Program-made: the position numbers and the translations under genes
The notes under the pieces: generated by a model
The model's input: the letters and a program-made list of their open reading frames with translations, nothing else
The model's database searches: none
Told to the model about the DNA's origin: nothing
From: Harmothoe impar
Taxonomy: Eukaryota; Annelida; Polychaeta; Phyllodocida; Polynoidae
NCBI GenBank assembly: GCA_947462335.1
Contig: OX381709.1
Location: 36,040,186-36,104,185, forward strand
Direction of reading: 5' to 3'
Length of the DNA: 64,000 nucleotides
In this document: one piece after another, positions 13,808-25,744 of the stretch
Numbering within the stretch: position 1 is the first letter of the stretch
How the letters are laid out: every line of letters starts with the position of its first letter

Positions 13808-14048
13808 GCTCTGTTCCTGACTGGGGCCATTGACCAGTAGAGAGCCCCCTGCTTCTGATAAGGCCTGTTGACTGGTAGGCTACCCAGGAACACTGCACAG
13901 TAAGCTGTGAGACGCCCTGTACCTAACTAGGGTCATTGGAGGGTATCACCCTGTTTCTGAATAGGGCCATTGGCCAGTAGGTGACAATCTGTACTCTTTC
14001 TGACTAGGGCAATTGACCGGGGCCATTGACCAGTAGGCTGAGAGTTGC
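13808..14048. repeat. Degenerate tandem repeat, unit near 57-60 bp
   Basis: Four or five diverged units share CTGACTGGGGCCATTGACCA and GTAGGCTGAGAGTTGCTC-like blocks. Unit length varies by indels. Confidence 0.65.
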
Positions 14049-14266
14049 TCAGAGATAAACCACATTGCAGGGTGAGCAGCTTGGGTTCCGAGGTCAGCCC
14101 GGAGGAGCCGCTCGGTATCACCCTCTGTGGCGCTCCCCTCACCGACCTACTTACCTGAAGGGATGGGGCCAAAGAGAATTGATCTATGGAAAGCCGATTG
14201 TGTTCAGAAAAGGCAAGATTATCTGCTGAGGGATGGGCTCAGCAGCTACAGCCACAATAATTTTTA

Positions 14267-14408
14267 GGGAGTGATCATTTTTTGACAACAGGGCGAAAAT
14301 TGGCGTGCGTGCGGGCCCTTTAAAGCTAAATAACGCGCAGGCTTTTTGGCCCAAAACAGGTTAAATTTGTCTGACCAAATCTTTTGTTGATAAAAAATTA
14401 TCACTCCC
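14267..14408. mobile_element. Short TIR element (142 bp)
   Basis: The left end GGGAGTGATCATTTTTTGA is matched in inverted orientation at the right end, with about two changes in the first 19 bases. The flanking triplets are TTA on the left and TCA on the right, close to the TWA target duplication typical of PIF/Harbinger-type elements. The first bases resemble the ends of the element at 48346-48662 (GGGAGTG), so the two may belong to one superfamily. It has no coding content. Confidence 0.75.
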
Positions 14409-15162
14409 TCATGAAAAATGCAATGATGCCCCTAGTCTCATTTTACATCCTAATAAAATACTAGGTAATTAATCTTCACGGTGTTATGACTAATTGAACC
14501 AATGGAAGTTATATGTGAGTGTTATATAAATTTGATTTGACCAAATAAGGTGGTTATCATGTGATAACGTTACGAGATAAAAATACTAGAAGAAAATTTA
14601 ATGATAACTGAACAATCTTTGCTTGTGTGGTTTCCCATAACACATTCCTGAAAATCAATTTGATTTTACCCTTCTTACACCCCATAATGTATTGGGGTTG
14701 GAGGAGCAGGGCCACTCTCTGAGATTGCCCCTCACTACTAGAGGTACTCAGTGAAACTCATGCAGAGCATTGGCTCCTGCATGGCCCTGTGCTCTTTATA
14801 CATTTTAAGAGCTTTATATCCAAGCTGGTGAGGGTGAGAGATAACAGGATATCAGAAATTATTTGTGATACCCCGCATCATCAATTCTGCTTTGCTGCTC
14901 ACCTTTCTGATTTTGATTAGTTGCTTTCTCCGTTTTAAAGAAATACTTTTTAGGTGAGATGAGCAGCAAAGCAGAAAGGATGATCTGTGCATGCCACTGT
15001 GTATAGAGCTTAGAGCTTAGGTTTGATTTTATAATTTAACCTGTTACTATGCTTAATCACATAATTATCTACTTTAATCTCTGTTGATTGTCAGGCATCT
15101 GTTGAAGTGAGGGCTAGTACAAAATAGTTACCCCAAAATGCACAATGAATAAAAACTGTTTA
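14409..15162. other. Gene-free stretch
   Basis: AT-rich sequence. A weak inverted similarity links GCTTTGCTGCTCACCT near 14890 and AGGTGAGATGAGCAGCAAAGC near 14952, so a hairpin is possible. No gene is apparent. Confidence 0.5.
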
Positions 15163-15809
15163 GAGCGCTGATTCCACTGCCGCGACGTGACTGATCCGTC
15201 AGCAATCCGTCCATCAACAGGTTGTTCAAATCCATCAGAAAGTGATGGATCCGTCACTTTCTGCTTCCACTGCTTCCATTCGTCGACGGATCCATTTTTG
15301 ACGGATCCGTCCCTTTCTTTGACGGATCCGTTGACAGACGGATCAGTGGAAGCCAAATTATCCGTCTGTCAATGGGTGACAGATCCGTCACCATTTTGAC
15401 GGATCTGTCAAGGGACGGGAATATTAAACTTGAGGACCCAAAAACCGATTCATCCGTCGACGGATCCGTGGAAGCAGAAAAATCCGTCCATTAATGGCTG
15501 ACGGATCTGTCGATGGACGGGAATTTTTTTATTTTTATATTCCCATCCGTCAACAGATCCGTCATTTCCGCAATTTCCGTAGGCCCTTGATGAATGGATC
15601 TACATTTATCTCTTCCATCAATCCGTCTGACGACGGATACGTTAATGGACAGACTTCCACCAAACCATCTGTTGATGGAAACATCAACGGACGGATTGGT
15701 GGAAGCAAGAAATTGGTAATTTTCTGACGGATTTGCGCAATTCGTCGATGGACGGATTGCTTTCCGTCGACGGATGGAAATGTAGCTGTCGGCATTGAAG
15801 TCAGCGCTT
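15163..15809. mobile_element. TIR element with an interior packed with GACGGATCCGTC motifs
   Basis: The ends are inverted and imperfect: GCGCTGATTCCACTGCC near 15166 and GGCATTGAAGTCAGCGC ending near 15807. TTA lies on both sides, as expected of a 3-bp TWA target duplication. The ~600 bp interior consists largely of variants of ATCCGTC and GACGGAT in both orientations, many fused as the 12-base palindrome GACGGATCCGTC, with spacers such as GTGGAAGC. Many local hairpins can form. The open frames on either strand (Ser/Asp/Pro-rich) follow from the motif. No transposase is encoded, so this would be a non-autonomous element. Confidence 0.7.
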
Positions 15810-18752
15810 ATTGATGATGCAAAAGAGACAATGGTACAGGAGAACATAGTATAACAGTAGCATACATGGTATACTATAGCTATATAATCCATGTGGAGAG
15901 CAATTACCGAGGCTCACATGATAGACAGGACCACACTTATGTAAGGGGAATTAGAGCCAGGTCCAGTCAGCAGGGCGCATTGCAGAACACATCAGAGATA
16001 ATAGAGAGGACATATAGAGTTATATAGAGCAGGGCATGAGGTCAAGCGTCTACTGTGGTCATTCTGCTCTTATTTTGGTCAGTTGCTATATAAAACATGT
16101 ATAAGCACCCATGTGTGCTTATTGTGTCTCTTTTTCAACTTCAACTCCATTATTTTGCGAGAACAATTAACATCAGAAGGGCCGGTAAATTGGGTATGAC
16201 ATACTCAGAAACAGACGGTTATTAGCCCAGTTCAGCGTCCACTATACAGTGGGCATCGGAATAAGCATAATACTCATGTCTGTGTGTACCAATATCCTGT
16301 GTTTATACGCCTCAGAGTAAGGTTTCCCATGTCTCTTGATGCTCAATAACTACTCCCTTTGTCAGTCTACCAGACAGTTTCCACCATCCACCCTGGCCCG
16401 CTGACTATTGATGTCCACCATTAAGCACTGTCCACTCCCTCCCCGGAGGCCACTGAGACCACTGAGCACAAGCACCGCTTCTCCTTTGTTTCCTGTAACT
16501 GACTGCAGCTAAAGACAATGCCATCTCTTTTGCGAGGCCGTTCCTCAGCTACGAAGTGCCCTCTTTTCCTCCTTCCTTTCTGTTCTAGATCTAGCCCTCG
16601 TCTAGACTTGCAACATGGGTCATGATGGTATTAGCTGCATGTATGTGGCTTCTGCTAAGAACCTTCTCATTGCCTCACAAGTCATGATCTACATATCTCA
16701 TACAGCAAAGCCTTGTTTTGGATTCTGTTGAAACAAGATGGATGAAATGTCTGTACGAGGTAGGTTGTGTACCCATGTTTATCTGACTTGATTTGCCCAA
16801 CACCACCTAAAATGAAGAGCTTGGTATCGGGAAGAAAGCACCATGGGTGAATCTAGTAGGCGGGCTAGAAGCCCGGGCCAGAAGCCCGGGCCAGAAGCCC
16901 GGGCCAGAAGTGGAAAAATATACATGGGAGGCTTATCATATAAACATAAGTTAATCCACCTGACAGGTAGGCGTAGGGCTGCTGTAATGGTTAGATCCAG
17001 GACACCTGACTTAGATACAACCTTCTTATAGCCTCCTTCCTCCCACACCTCTGTTACAAAACCACATCAAATACAGCACACTGCTAATTGCCCCCAGTCA
17101 GTGAGACATTCATACGCTAAGTGCCTACTTACTCTGCCTGCCTCCCACAACCTGCCGGGCCGAGCTCTGAGAAAGGCATCACGTTCCTGAGGTGCGCCTT
17201 GTTTTCTTGTTGGGGGTTTACCATGTAGTCCACATCTCTATGGAGGACTTGGCCATACATTTATTTATCAAAGGATTATTGAGAACGGTTCAACGCTATA
17301 AGCCAATACATTATTGTTCAAGTATTGATACAGTTCCCAGAATATGGCCCACCGTCCTACCATCGTATCCTTCCTGACTGTGACCTTTTATAGGCACTAC
17401 TTTAAGTGTCCGTGGATCAGTGCACGGCGGCCATGTTGATTGGCTTTGTCAGTGAAAGTTCATGTGATGATCCTCACGTAGGATGCTTTGTTCGCCGCTT
17501 TGCTCTCGTTAATGGTACCCAAAATCATTCAAGCTCGGGCAAAGACAAAGTCTTTTTTCTCATTACATTGTTTGTCACTGCCTGTACCTGTAGGCTTAAT
17601 GACCAATCGGCAATATGATATAGTAGAGGTTTATTCATAGTTTTACTATTAGAACATATGTTTTTTGACCAAGCTATTACAGTTTGTTACTATGGAGAAG
17701 GCAACACATGTATTCATATATTGGAAAACAGTGTAGTAATTAGGGAGCGATTCAAACCCACCCATTCCGAGGTGCCTCTCAGATCCAGAACAGCAAGCCC
17801 TAACGCCCGACACTATTATGCTGTTGGAGCAAGGCGATGTGGCAGAGATGCGGCAGACCCAGCTGGTGTCTCTGCCTGTAGAGTGGGTGCTGGGATGTGT
17901 GTGACAGTTGGATATGGCGGGGGCTGATGTGTCCTGTAGCTTGTTATTGAACCGAATCTGAACCTTTTGAAATCCCGATAGCATCACTGTGTTTAAACAG
18001 AGTGATAAGAAATAGTTCGTCGGTATCTTCTATCTATGATGCATAGATGCTGAACCCTTATTTGTGGAAACAATTAAGGGAAAAGATTTTTCCAATTAGA
18101 AAGGTTATCATCGTTCTATAGAAATTAGGAAAATAAACATGAAATCCAGCTCATTTCATTATTTGACGATGTACCAAAAACGAATGTGATGTTAATCAGA
18201 GTAATAGTTTTAAGATTGGAGAGACTATAATTTCGATTTCAATTATTCCAAGCAGCTGATATTCTAACTCATTGAAAAAAATTGTATTCAAGATTTCACT
18301 TGAAGCACCAAGAGCCTATCACTGTCCTGCTATTACATGTCAACACGATTACTAGGTCATCTACTTTTACATTCTAGCCTTGCATGAGTGATTTTTCATT
18401 TCTGTTCAAAACAAATAGTGTCTTAAAAAGATGTCAGAACATGTTGTCGTTTATGAAAACAAAGGACGACCGGCCCTGGATGTTCAGTTGTTCAGTGGTA
18501 TCAGGGAGGGGACAGTGCTCAGTGTAGACTCGCACCGATATGGATTCTACCAGGATAGAGTTTGGGTGCGCTGAGACTGCTTAATGAGGGTGTCAATAGT
18601 CCCGGGGACTTGGGTGAAAAATTGGTTTTGACATCTTTAATTTTTTGGTATGAAACCAACCACGGTAATGGCGAACCGCTTACTGCCCCTCCAGTGACTG
18701 TCAAAGCTGAGCGAGGACCTGCACTCTATTAGTCTGGATGCCATAGGGGTTG
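15810..18752. other. Gene-free stretch with one short tandem repeat
   Basis: Three exact copies of the 13-mer GCCCGGGCCAGAA occupy 16871-16909. The remainder shows no convincing exon. Confidence 0.5.
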
Positions 18753-19215
18753 ACCCCAACTTCTCTGATATAGTTTTTTTCTCTGCTGATTATTGATGTA
18801 TAGGGTCTAGGTAGAATTATCAGGGTGGGTGTGGAGCTCTCACCCTTGGGCAATTTGAGATATTCAAGATGGCCTCCAGAAAGCTCCCGAAAACTAGAAA
18901 CGTGCCTATCTTGGCTTCTAATCAACTTAGAAACACAAATAAAAATGCAAAAAGTACATTTATGAGGTCAAGGAATACAACCCTGCCATTTCCAAAAAGA
19001 AATATGGCAGCCATTTTGAATTCTTAATGGAACTATCCATGAAAAAAGCCTTGTTTTGTCGGAAAACTGGAAAAATTACTATCGTAAATTCGAATTATTA
19101 TACTGTCACCATCTTGCATTAAAAATGAACACTTCTGAGCAAAGGACACCATTTTGTCATGCAAAGAATGTATGTGGCAGCCATCTTGTATTCAAAGTGT
19201 ATAATACGGAGAATA
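18753..19215 (-). repeat. Inverted repeat pair, left copy
   Basis: Read on the minus strand, this copy matches 22395-22882. Over 18753-19021 only about three substitutions and no indels separate the two copies. From 19022 to about 19215 the similarity falls abruptly to roughly 70-75% with indels. The repeat carries internal variants of GGCGGCCATCTTGAAT several times. Its open frame (18701-18925 minus) matches the frame in the other copy because the DNA is nearly identical. No known domain was seen. Confidence 0.9.
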
Positions 19216-20225
19216 ATAACCCAGTAAGCAATGTTTAATTGGTCCCATATGGGTTTTTGGTGGGCTCTCATAATTATTGGATCGCCCCCTACTTTTGTCC
19301 TGGGCTAAGCCCATTACTTTGTGGGCTAGGCCCACTGGTAGCCCTGGACAAACCCAGATATGAGCAAGCACAGCTTGCCCTGATAAAACACATATAGGCC
19401 TCAGTAAGCAGTGGTGTCTGGGTACCATGCCATCCTCTACAGGAGGGAGGACAGAAAAACAACATTTTTGTGAAAGTAACTGGTCTAGGTACAATAATCT
19501 TTACAAGAGGATTACAGTCTTACTAGACCTGCTTTATCCAATGTTATCTTCTTTCAGCTGTTTTGTATCACTTTATCACAATATCACACCGACTGATCAG
19601 TGTCTGATTTAAAAGTCTGGAATTATGACTTGGTACTAATTATACAGTAACATAGAATAGTTGCAAGCAATTTCAAAGGAATTAATTCAACTCTGTCATC
19701 TAAGCCTGTGGCCAAGTATGTTCTCAATGCAATGAGGGAAACCATACCAAACGTAATCAATACCAGATTTATACATTAGAAATTAATTCAGATGTGGTTT
19801 GAGCAGGGCTTTGGTTGAGTCAATGCTTTATAAAGTAGTAGCAACATGTAAATACTCATATATATGCACCTTCATAAGTGGTTTCCACCAAATGGCAATT
19901 GGCATCTTCATTAATGTCTCTTGTGCACAACAATGTATAAGTGAAGCATCATTGGTTGCATGGAGAAATTTCCATTTAGAAGCATAGTGTGTGTAGGCTA
20001 GACCTTTTTGACATATTACAAGCAATTTACTTTGACATGGAGGGGGATTGAAATATGCTTTGATTGCAATCATATCCAAATGTTTGCAATATGTTCACTT
20101 GATCACAAGGTATATATATATAAGCTCTACGAGTAGTTGCTGCAATAACTATAGCACTGTGTCCTTTCCTAAATTACAATGGCATTATGTATACTTCAAC
20201 TGGAGCCTGTAACTCTGGTCATTGA
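19216..20225. other. Gene-free stretch
   Basis: No gene, RNA or repeat could be identified. The several 60-100 codon frames overlap on opposite strands without splice or domain support. Confidence 0.5.
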
Positions 20226-20404
20226 CAGGGGCGGATCCAGAAGGGGTGGTCTAGGGGGGGCACAGCCAAGAAAATTTGGTCTAGGGGGGGCACAGGCAGT
20301 GTTCTGGACCACATTTCCTATAATTAAGAGTCATACCGAGGGCCATTTTCAGGGGGTCTAGGGGGGGCACGTGCCCCCCAGGCCACCCCCTGGATCCGCC
20401 ACTG
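20226..20404. mobile_element. Short TIR element, CAGGGGCGGATCCAG ends (179 bp)
   Basis: CAGGGGCGGATCCAG (20226-20240) and CTGGATCCGCCACTG (20390-20404) form 15-base inverted ends with one mismatch. The interior has three copies of GGTCTAGGGGGGGCAC or near variants and no coding sequence. ATTGA lies immediately left and AATTGA immediately right, possibly a degraded target duplication. GGGGCGGATCCAG ends recur at 60490 in this window. The transposon superfamily cannot be set from this alone. Confidence 0.85.
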
Positions 20405-21639
20405 AATTGATATGGTGTACATGCTGACATGATGTGCACATATTATAAAGTAAAATGATCTAATTGTGGGTGGTCAATAGTAGATCTGACTCCCTCCTTT
20501 AGTCACATTGAATAATTCCACTTTCCTTGAGCTCAGCTTAGAATTCTACCCATAGATCTGGCTTTTAATGTTAATTTAATGACATGGTTCAAGTCAACCA
20601 TGAGTCTGTGTTGATTGTATAAGGACTGGCTTAGAGCATCATACCCCTTATACAATGATTCCCTTTGTCATAACCATTGTAACAATTTATCTTGGGATGT
20701 TTCTTTAAAACTTGCATATCCACTACTACAGACACTATTTTCTAGTTCCCTTACCTTTGGGACTTGTATAGCTCCCTGAGCATACTGGTAATGTATTTAA
20801 AGTAGTCTGAACTATTCCTACCCAGTATTTAATCATGCCTGCAGAAGGGGATTGTGTGCTGTATATGAATACAGTCAGGTCTTGATTGTCCGTCCTTTCA
20901 TACTCCAATATACACAGGACTGGACCTGTTCTGGCTGTAACAGTCTTTCACATTTGCATTGAAATATGCTGTGATAGTCTGTCAGATTTGAGATCTGACC
21001 ACTTTTGCTTGCAACAGCATTGGTCGGACTATCAACACCTGACTGTAGTCACAGTGGACCAATGCTCAACTCTAAGAGTACTGCCCAACATAGTACACGG
21101 GGTTATGATTCAACACATCCAACTGAGGCACTGCAGGCAGTAAGTGGTGTGATTGTCTAACCAGATCAGAAGAGCAGCACATACACAGACATTTAGCCAC
21201 ATCCCCAATTTAACTAACTGTATTATCTGAATTCATCAAAGTGAGAACTCATGGCATCACTATGTTGGCCATAATATGACCAACCACCAAGCATTTTGCC
21301 TTAAAGCATTATCCATTACGCTACTGAGAAAAGATTATTATGCATTGATAGGAGATGAGTATTCCATGGCCTTCATTGGACATTCACAGACATTCCTTAT
21401 CTGTTCAGTTCTACTCTTATGCTTTGATAACCTAGAACATCTCTAGGAATGTTATCTCCAAAAGGTAGATAAGTAATTTATTTGCCAGCACCCTCGGAAC
21501 ATTTACATCATCAGTGACCATTTGCGGCTGATGATAGCGGCTCTTATTCCCATGAGGAAACGGCGAGAGAGGCGACCTGCACAAGGATACGGCGAGAGAA
21601 GCCACCTGCACAATGATTGAAATGATTTACTCAAACCTC
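20405..21639. other. Gene-free stretch
   Basis: Nothing recognisable as a gene, RNA or repeat was seen. Confidence 0.5.
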
Positions 21640-22010
21640 CCTCACATCCACTACCACTTCCTCACGTCCACTACCTTCCCCTTACGTCCACTACCTTCCC
21701 CTGACATCCACTACCATTTCCTCACGTCCACTACCATTTCCTCACGTCCACTACCATCTCCTCATGATCACATACAAGTCCCTCACTCCAATGCAACCCC
21801 CTCCCTCACGTGCAACCCCCTCCCTCACGTCCAACCCCCTCCATCATGTGAGGAAGTAGTAGGGGACGTGAGGAGAAGAGGTTGGATGTGAGGGAGAGGG
21901 TGAGGGTGCAGGTGAGGGAGGGGGTTGGACATGAGGGAATGGGGTTGGATGTGAGGGAGGGAGTTGGAGGTGAAAGAAGGGGTTGGATGCGAGGGAATGG
22001 GGTTGGACAT
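21640..22010. repeat. Tandem array that switches strand (inverted minisatellite)
   Basis: The left part (21640-21765) repeats a 20-base unit, CTCACGTCCACTACCATTTC. The next part (21778-21845) repeats CCTCACGTCCAACCCCCTCC. From about 21850 to 22010 the complementary units appear (GGGGTTGGATGTGAGGGA), so the array is inverted around about 21850. The whole can fold into an imperfect hairpin. The His/Thr/Pro- and Ser/Pro/His-rich frames on the two strands are by-products. Confidence 0.85.
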
Positions 22011-22085
22011 ATGATTTGTAAGAGATAGTGTTGGACGTAATGAATTTGAATGAGATAATCTGATGTGTACGTATGAAATGGACGC

Positions 22086-22200
22086 GAGATTGGTGTCTAC
22101 AGGCCGGGGGCCTGAAGCCAGAGTGGCCTGAAGCCGGGTGGCCTGAAGTCAGGGGGCCTCAGATCTGGAGGGCCTGTGGGCTGGGGACCTACAGTCAGGG
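22086..22200. repeat. Degenerate GGCCTGAAGCC repeat
   Basis: GGCCTGAAGCCAGAG-like units recur five or six times at about 15-20 base intervals. Confidence 0.6.
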
Positions 22201-22394
22201 GCACGTGTATTCCGGATTCCAAATCCACCACATCCCTATATCATCACCCCCCTGTATAATGACAAATTTCAAAATGACTGTATTATAGATGTTACAATAC
22301 CATCTACTTTAGGATAACCTGATAGAGAAGACTGGGACACCTGTTTCTACTAATTGGGGCCCTGTGTGCTAGTTGTGTCACCTATAATAATGTT

Positions 22395-22882
22395 ATCATT
22401 ATTAGCTGATTTTGAGCCACTATCATGAGTGACCTACTTAAAATTCGAAATGGCTGTCACACTCATTCTATGATATGGCAGAATGGTTCTTTGTCCTCCA
22501 AAGTATCCATTTTAAATGCAAAATGGTAACAATGTAATGATTAGAATCTAAGACTGTCATTTTCCCAGTTTTCCATAAAAATAAGGCATATTTCAGGAAT
22601 AATCCCATTAAAAATTCAAAATGGCTGCCATATTTCTTTTTGGAAATGGCAGGGTTGTATTCCTTGACCTCATAAATGTACTTTTTGCATTTTTATTTGT
22701 GTTTCTAAGTTGATTAGAAGCCAAGATAGGCACGCTTCTAGTTTTCGGGAGCTTTCTGGCGGCCATCTTGAATATCTCAAATTGCCCAAGGGTGAGAGCT
22801 CCACACCCACCCTGATAATTCTACCTAGACCCTATACATCAATAATCAGCAAAGAAAAAAACTATATCAGAGAAGTTGGGGT
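22395..22882 (+). repeat. Inverted repeat pair, right copy
   Basis: Partner of 18753-19215. The block 22614-22882 is about 99% identical to its inverted partner, while 22395-22613 is only about 70-75% similar. The near-identity ends sharply at both sides, just left of ATTCAAAATGGCTGCC and after GTTGGGGT. The contrast inside one homologous unit suggests local gene conversion between the copies rather than two equally recent insertions. Confidence 0.9.
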
Positions 22883-24068
22883 TGGGCTACAGATGGGGGT
22901 TCTACCACCAGACTATATGCAGGAGAAGTTGGTTCAAGTTGACCATTGACCATTGACCCTCCAGATGATCACCCTTAGGTTGCTTACAGACAATCGGCCA
23001 CCCCTGCTACATGGCTACTGTATATTTATTTCCTGATGTAAATAGTAAACTAATCATGGTACCACTCTTTAATGTCTTGGAAGTACAGAAAGCCACATCC
23101 CCCAATTTCCCCACCGCTTCTGCGTCCCAGGGTTGGTTGGCAAGGGGTACTTACCGGGGGTACTCATTTAGATCTACGCACGGCGTAGATAGGCAACGGG
23201 CCTAACAGCATTTCTGTTCCAGACCAGACATGTCTAATTACCTGTGTCTGGGAGAAATATATTTCAATATTTTGATGATGTTAGCCTACATGGACTTTAT
23301 CATATATAATCAAAGGGAATTGTCAGAGAAGAGAAGCTCTGTTACAGTTAATTATAGCCTCCCCAGGTACCGATAAAAGTTCAGGCACCCCCCAGTCCGA
23401 CAGCCGGCAGACCTGGTAATTAGGGCCGAGGAATGCTTTTTGCCCAGAAACCTCACCTCACTTTAGAATGCAGCTTTAAGAATGCTCTTTTTGTGCGAAT
23501 ATCAGAAGGGAAGGCCTCCCTGATCCTTTGTCATTATTCCCATGTTAAAAGGTCAGTGAAATAACAGTTCTCACAAAGGAAATTAAGGGGACAAGTTCTT
23601 GGTCCTTGCTGCAAAGGAAAGGAGGGCAATGCTCCGGGGTATACTATTTCTAGAATAGTTTTATATGCACGTAGATATGATGATTGCACGATTACAGCTA
23701 TCGAAACGCAAAACATTATGTATTTGATGTTAATACACCACCGTCATTTCTACCCTAAACATCATTACTTATCATTTGTATCTCTAGTCTTTGGGAGTCG
23801 GCCGGTGGATGTGATGATGATGAACTCTGAGGCACATTGGATTAGACCTCTTAACCCTTTAATGGCAGCATAGACCGTGTGTCAACATGATGCTTGAATG
23901 CAGCTCTGTTGAGTAACTCACTAGTGCTGCATTCATTCATCCATCGTGCCATGCGGTTGATTCAAGAGGGGGGTGCGGGACACACAAACGCAGTTAAAAA
24001 CGAGTAACAGGTGGCTCATGGAGCAACAGTTTTAGGGACGAGCCACAGTAGGCCAGAATCCACTATGG
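22883..24068. other. Gene-free stretch
   Basis: No convincing exon, RNA or repeat was identified. Confidence 0.5.
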
Positions 24069-24235
24069 GGTGACACTGAGGGCTGCGAAACACTGCGATC
24101 ATTTAAATCCTTTGTTCTAACCGATTTCACTGGACTTCCCGGCACTTTGCCCTCAATCTTCCCATGAACACCCTGAATGTCGCCCAGAAGAAAGGATTTA
24201 AAGAACCGCTGTGTTTCGTAGCTCTCAATGTCGCT
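24069..24235. mobile_element. Foldback element with ~47-bp inverted arms
   Basis: The left arm 24072-24118 (GACACTGAGGGCTGCGAAAC...) pairs with the right arm 24186-24232 (...GTTTCGTAGCTCTCAATGTC) with roughly 80-85% complementarity. A spacer of about 67 bases separates them. The structure is typical of a small non-autonomous DNA transposon. It has no open frame of note. Confidence 0.8.
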
Positions 24236-25620
24236 CTGTTATAGTATGTGTGAGCAATGTCTCCACTACTGTACTTCATAAACTTATGCTATAAAGCGTT
24301 AAAGACATGTATTCATGTCAACCTGTTATGTACTAGTATATTTAAGCCTATACTTTCATAATGTCCCCGAGAAGTCATATGTATAATGAAATGAAACTGA
24401 CCACACAGCATTCAGGACAGTCTGAAGGTCAATCCTCAGATTACCGACGTCTTATTGGTTCCCTAGCCACAACAAAGCAGAGTCATTAAAGTGATGAAAG
24501 GCTGGCCCTTCCTTTCCCTGCCTGCCTTAAAAGCACAGGAAGATCAAGGCCTTTGATGCATGCGTTCTTGATAATCCCAGCAAAGGTCAGGCCTCTTGTA
24601 TAGCAAGGTAGCTGACGAGGGTAGGGGGGGGGTAAGGGGAAGGCCTTGTCAGCAGTGCAAATGATCCACCCATAGACACACACCTCTTAAGGGTAGATAT
24701 TTGTCAGTCGCCATGATTGTAATTCATTATATATGCGTTTAACAAATTAACATATTTATTTATATTCAAAGTTAGGTGATTTCTGATGGATGTGTCTACC
24801 AATATGTATTCTACACCTGTGGCGTCATGTTAGAGCCTTGAAACAGCAACAGCGCATGCCCATCAGACATTACAAGTCATATAAACACCACATCTGTCAG
24901 CACTAATTCTGCCCGACTGCTCATGTATCACGATAGCGCACAGTGTATGGTCAGCGCTCTATCTTTTTAAAGAAGGCTTGTCATCTCTTGATATGCCATT
25001 GGGTTGATTTCCTAGAAACACACTGATATGTCAGGTATAACAAGATTATAACAGTGACTTTCTATCATTGTGTGTGGGCTTCATAATTGCAAGCTGTGAA
25101 GGAGAGGGGCTTCCACCTGATGCCCCCAAAGGACTACTGAGACAGGACAGCCGTGCATGTCTGGGTATCAGGAGGGAGGGCAGACCTCGATGCTACAGAG
25201 ACGCTGCTAGAGGTTTATAGTGGCTACAATGGGGTGTTTTAAAACACTACAAATGTACATAGGAACCTGGAATAGAAAAATAAAGGAAATGAACTCAAAT
25301 ATCAATTATAAAAAGCAGGAACACAGATTACTACTATATTAGAGGATTAGAAGAAAGATGAGACAGAAGGAGAGCAACCATGGGCATACTAGAGTGTAAG
25401 GAACATACAGGTGCAGGCCCACACGACACGTATAGACATACAGGTACACTGTCAAAAGTTGTTGTTCGTGAACAGCAAAATTTGATGTAAATGTACAGTA
25501 CTTTAGCTGTAAATGATAATACAGCAAATTCTACTGTACATGTACAATTCTGTTACTGTAGATGCAGGTTACGGTAGTGACTTGTAGATCTACAGCACTT
25601 TTCCCTATAATATGTACATG
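24236..25620. other. Gene-free stretch
   Basis: No gene or structured RNA was seen. Confidence 0.5.
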
Positions 25621-25744
25621 AGAGGTCGTGGGATCGATCCTAGGTCTAGCCACCTCTCATCAGGGATCTTTAGCAACAAGGCTGTAGCTCATTTAATACA
25701 GACATGGCAGAGGTGGCTTATATCCCAAAATGACCATTTGTAAC
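25621..25744 (+). repeat. Possible diverged SINE fragment
   Basis: GGTCGTGGGATCGATCCTAG resembles a tRNA T-arm with an internal B box. It is followed by sequence not shared with the adjacent array. This may be an older or different SINE. Confidence 0.4.

Noticed and set aside
14055..14172. Coding-like segment on either strand with GCAG and GTAAGT signals
   Set aside because: Signals conflict between strands, the open stretch is under 40 codons, and no partner exon or domain could be found.
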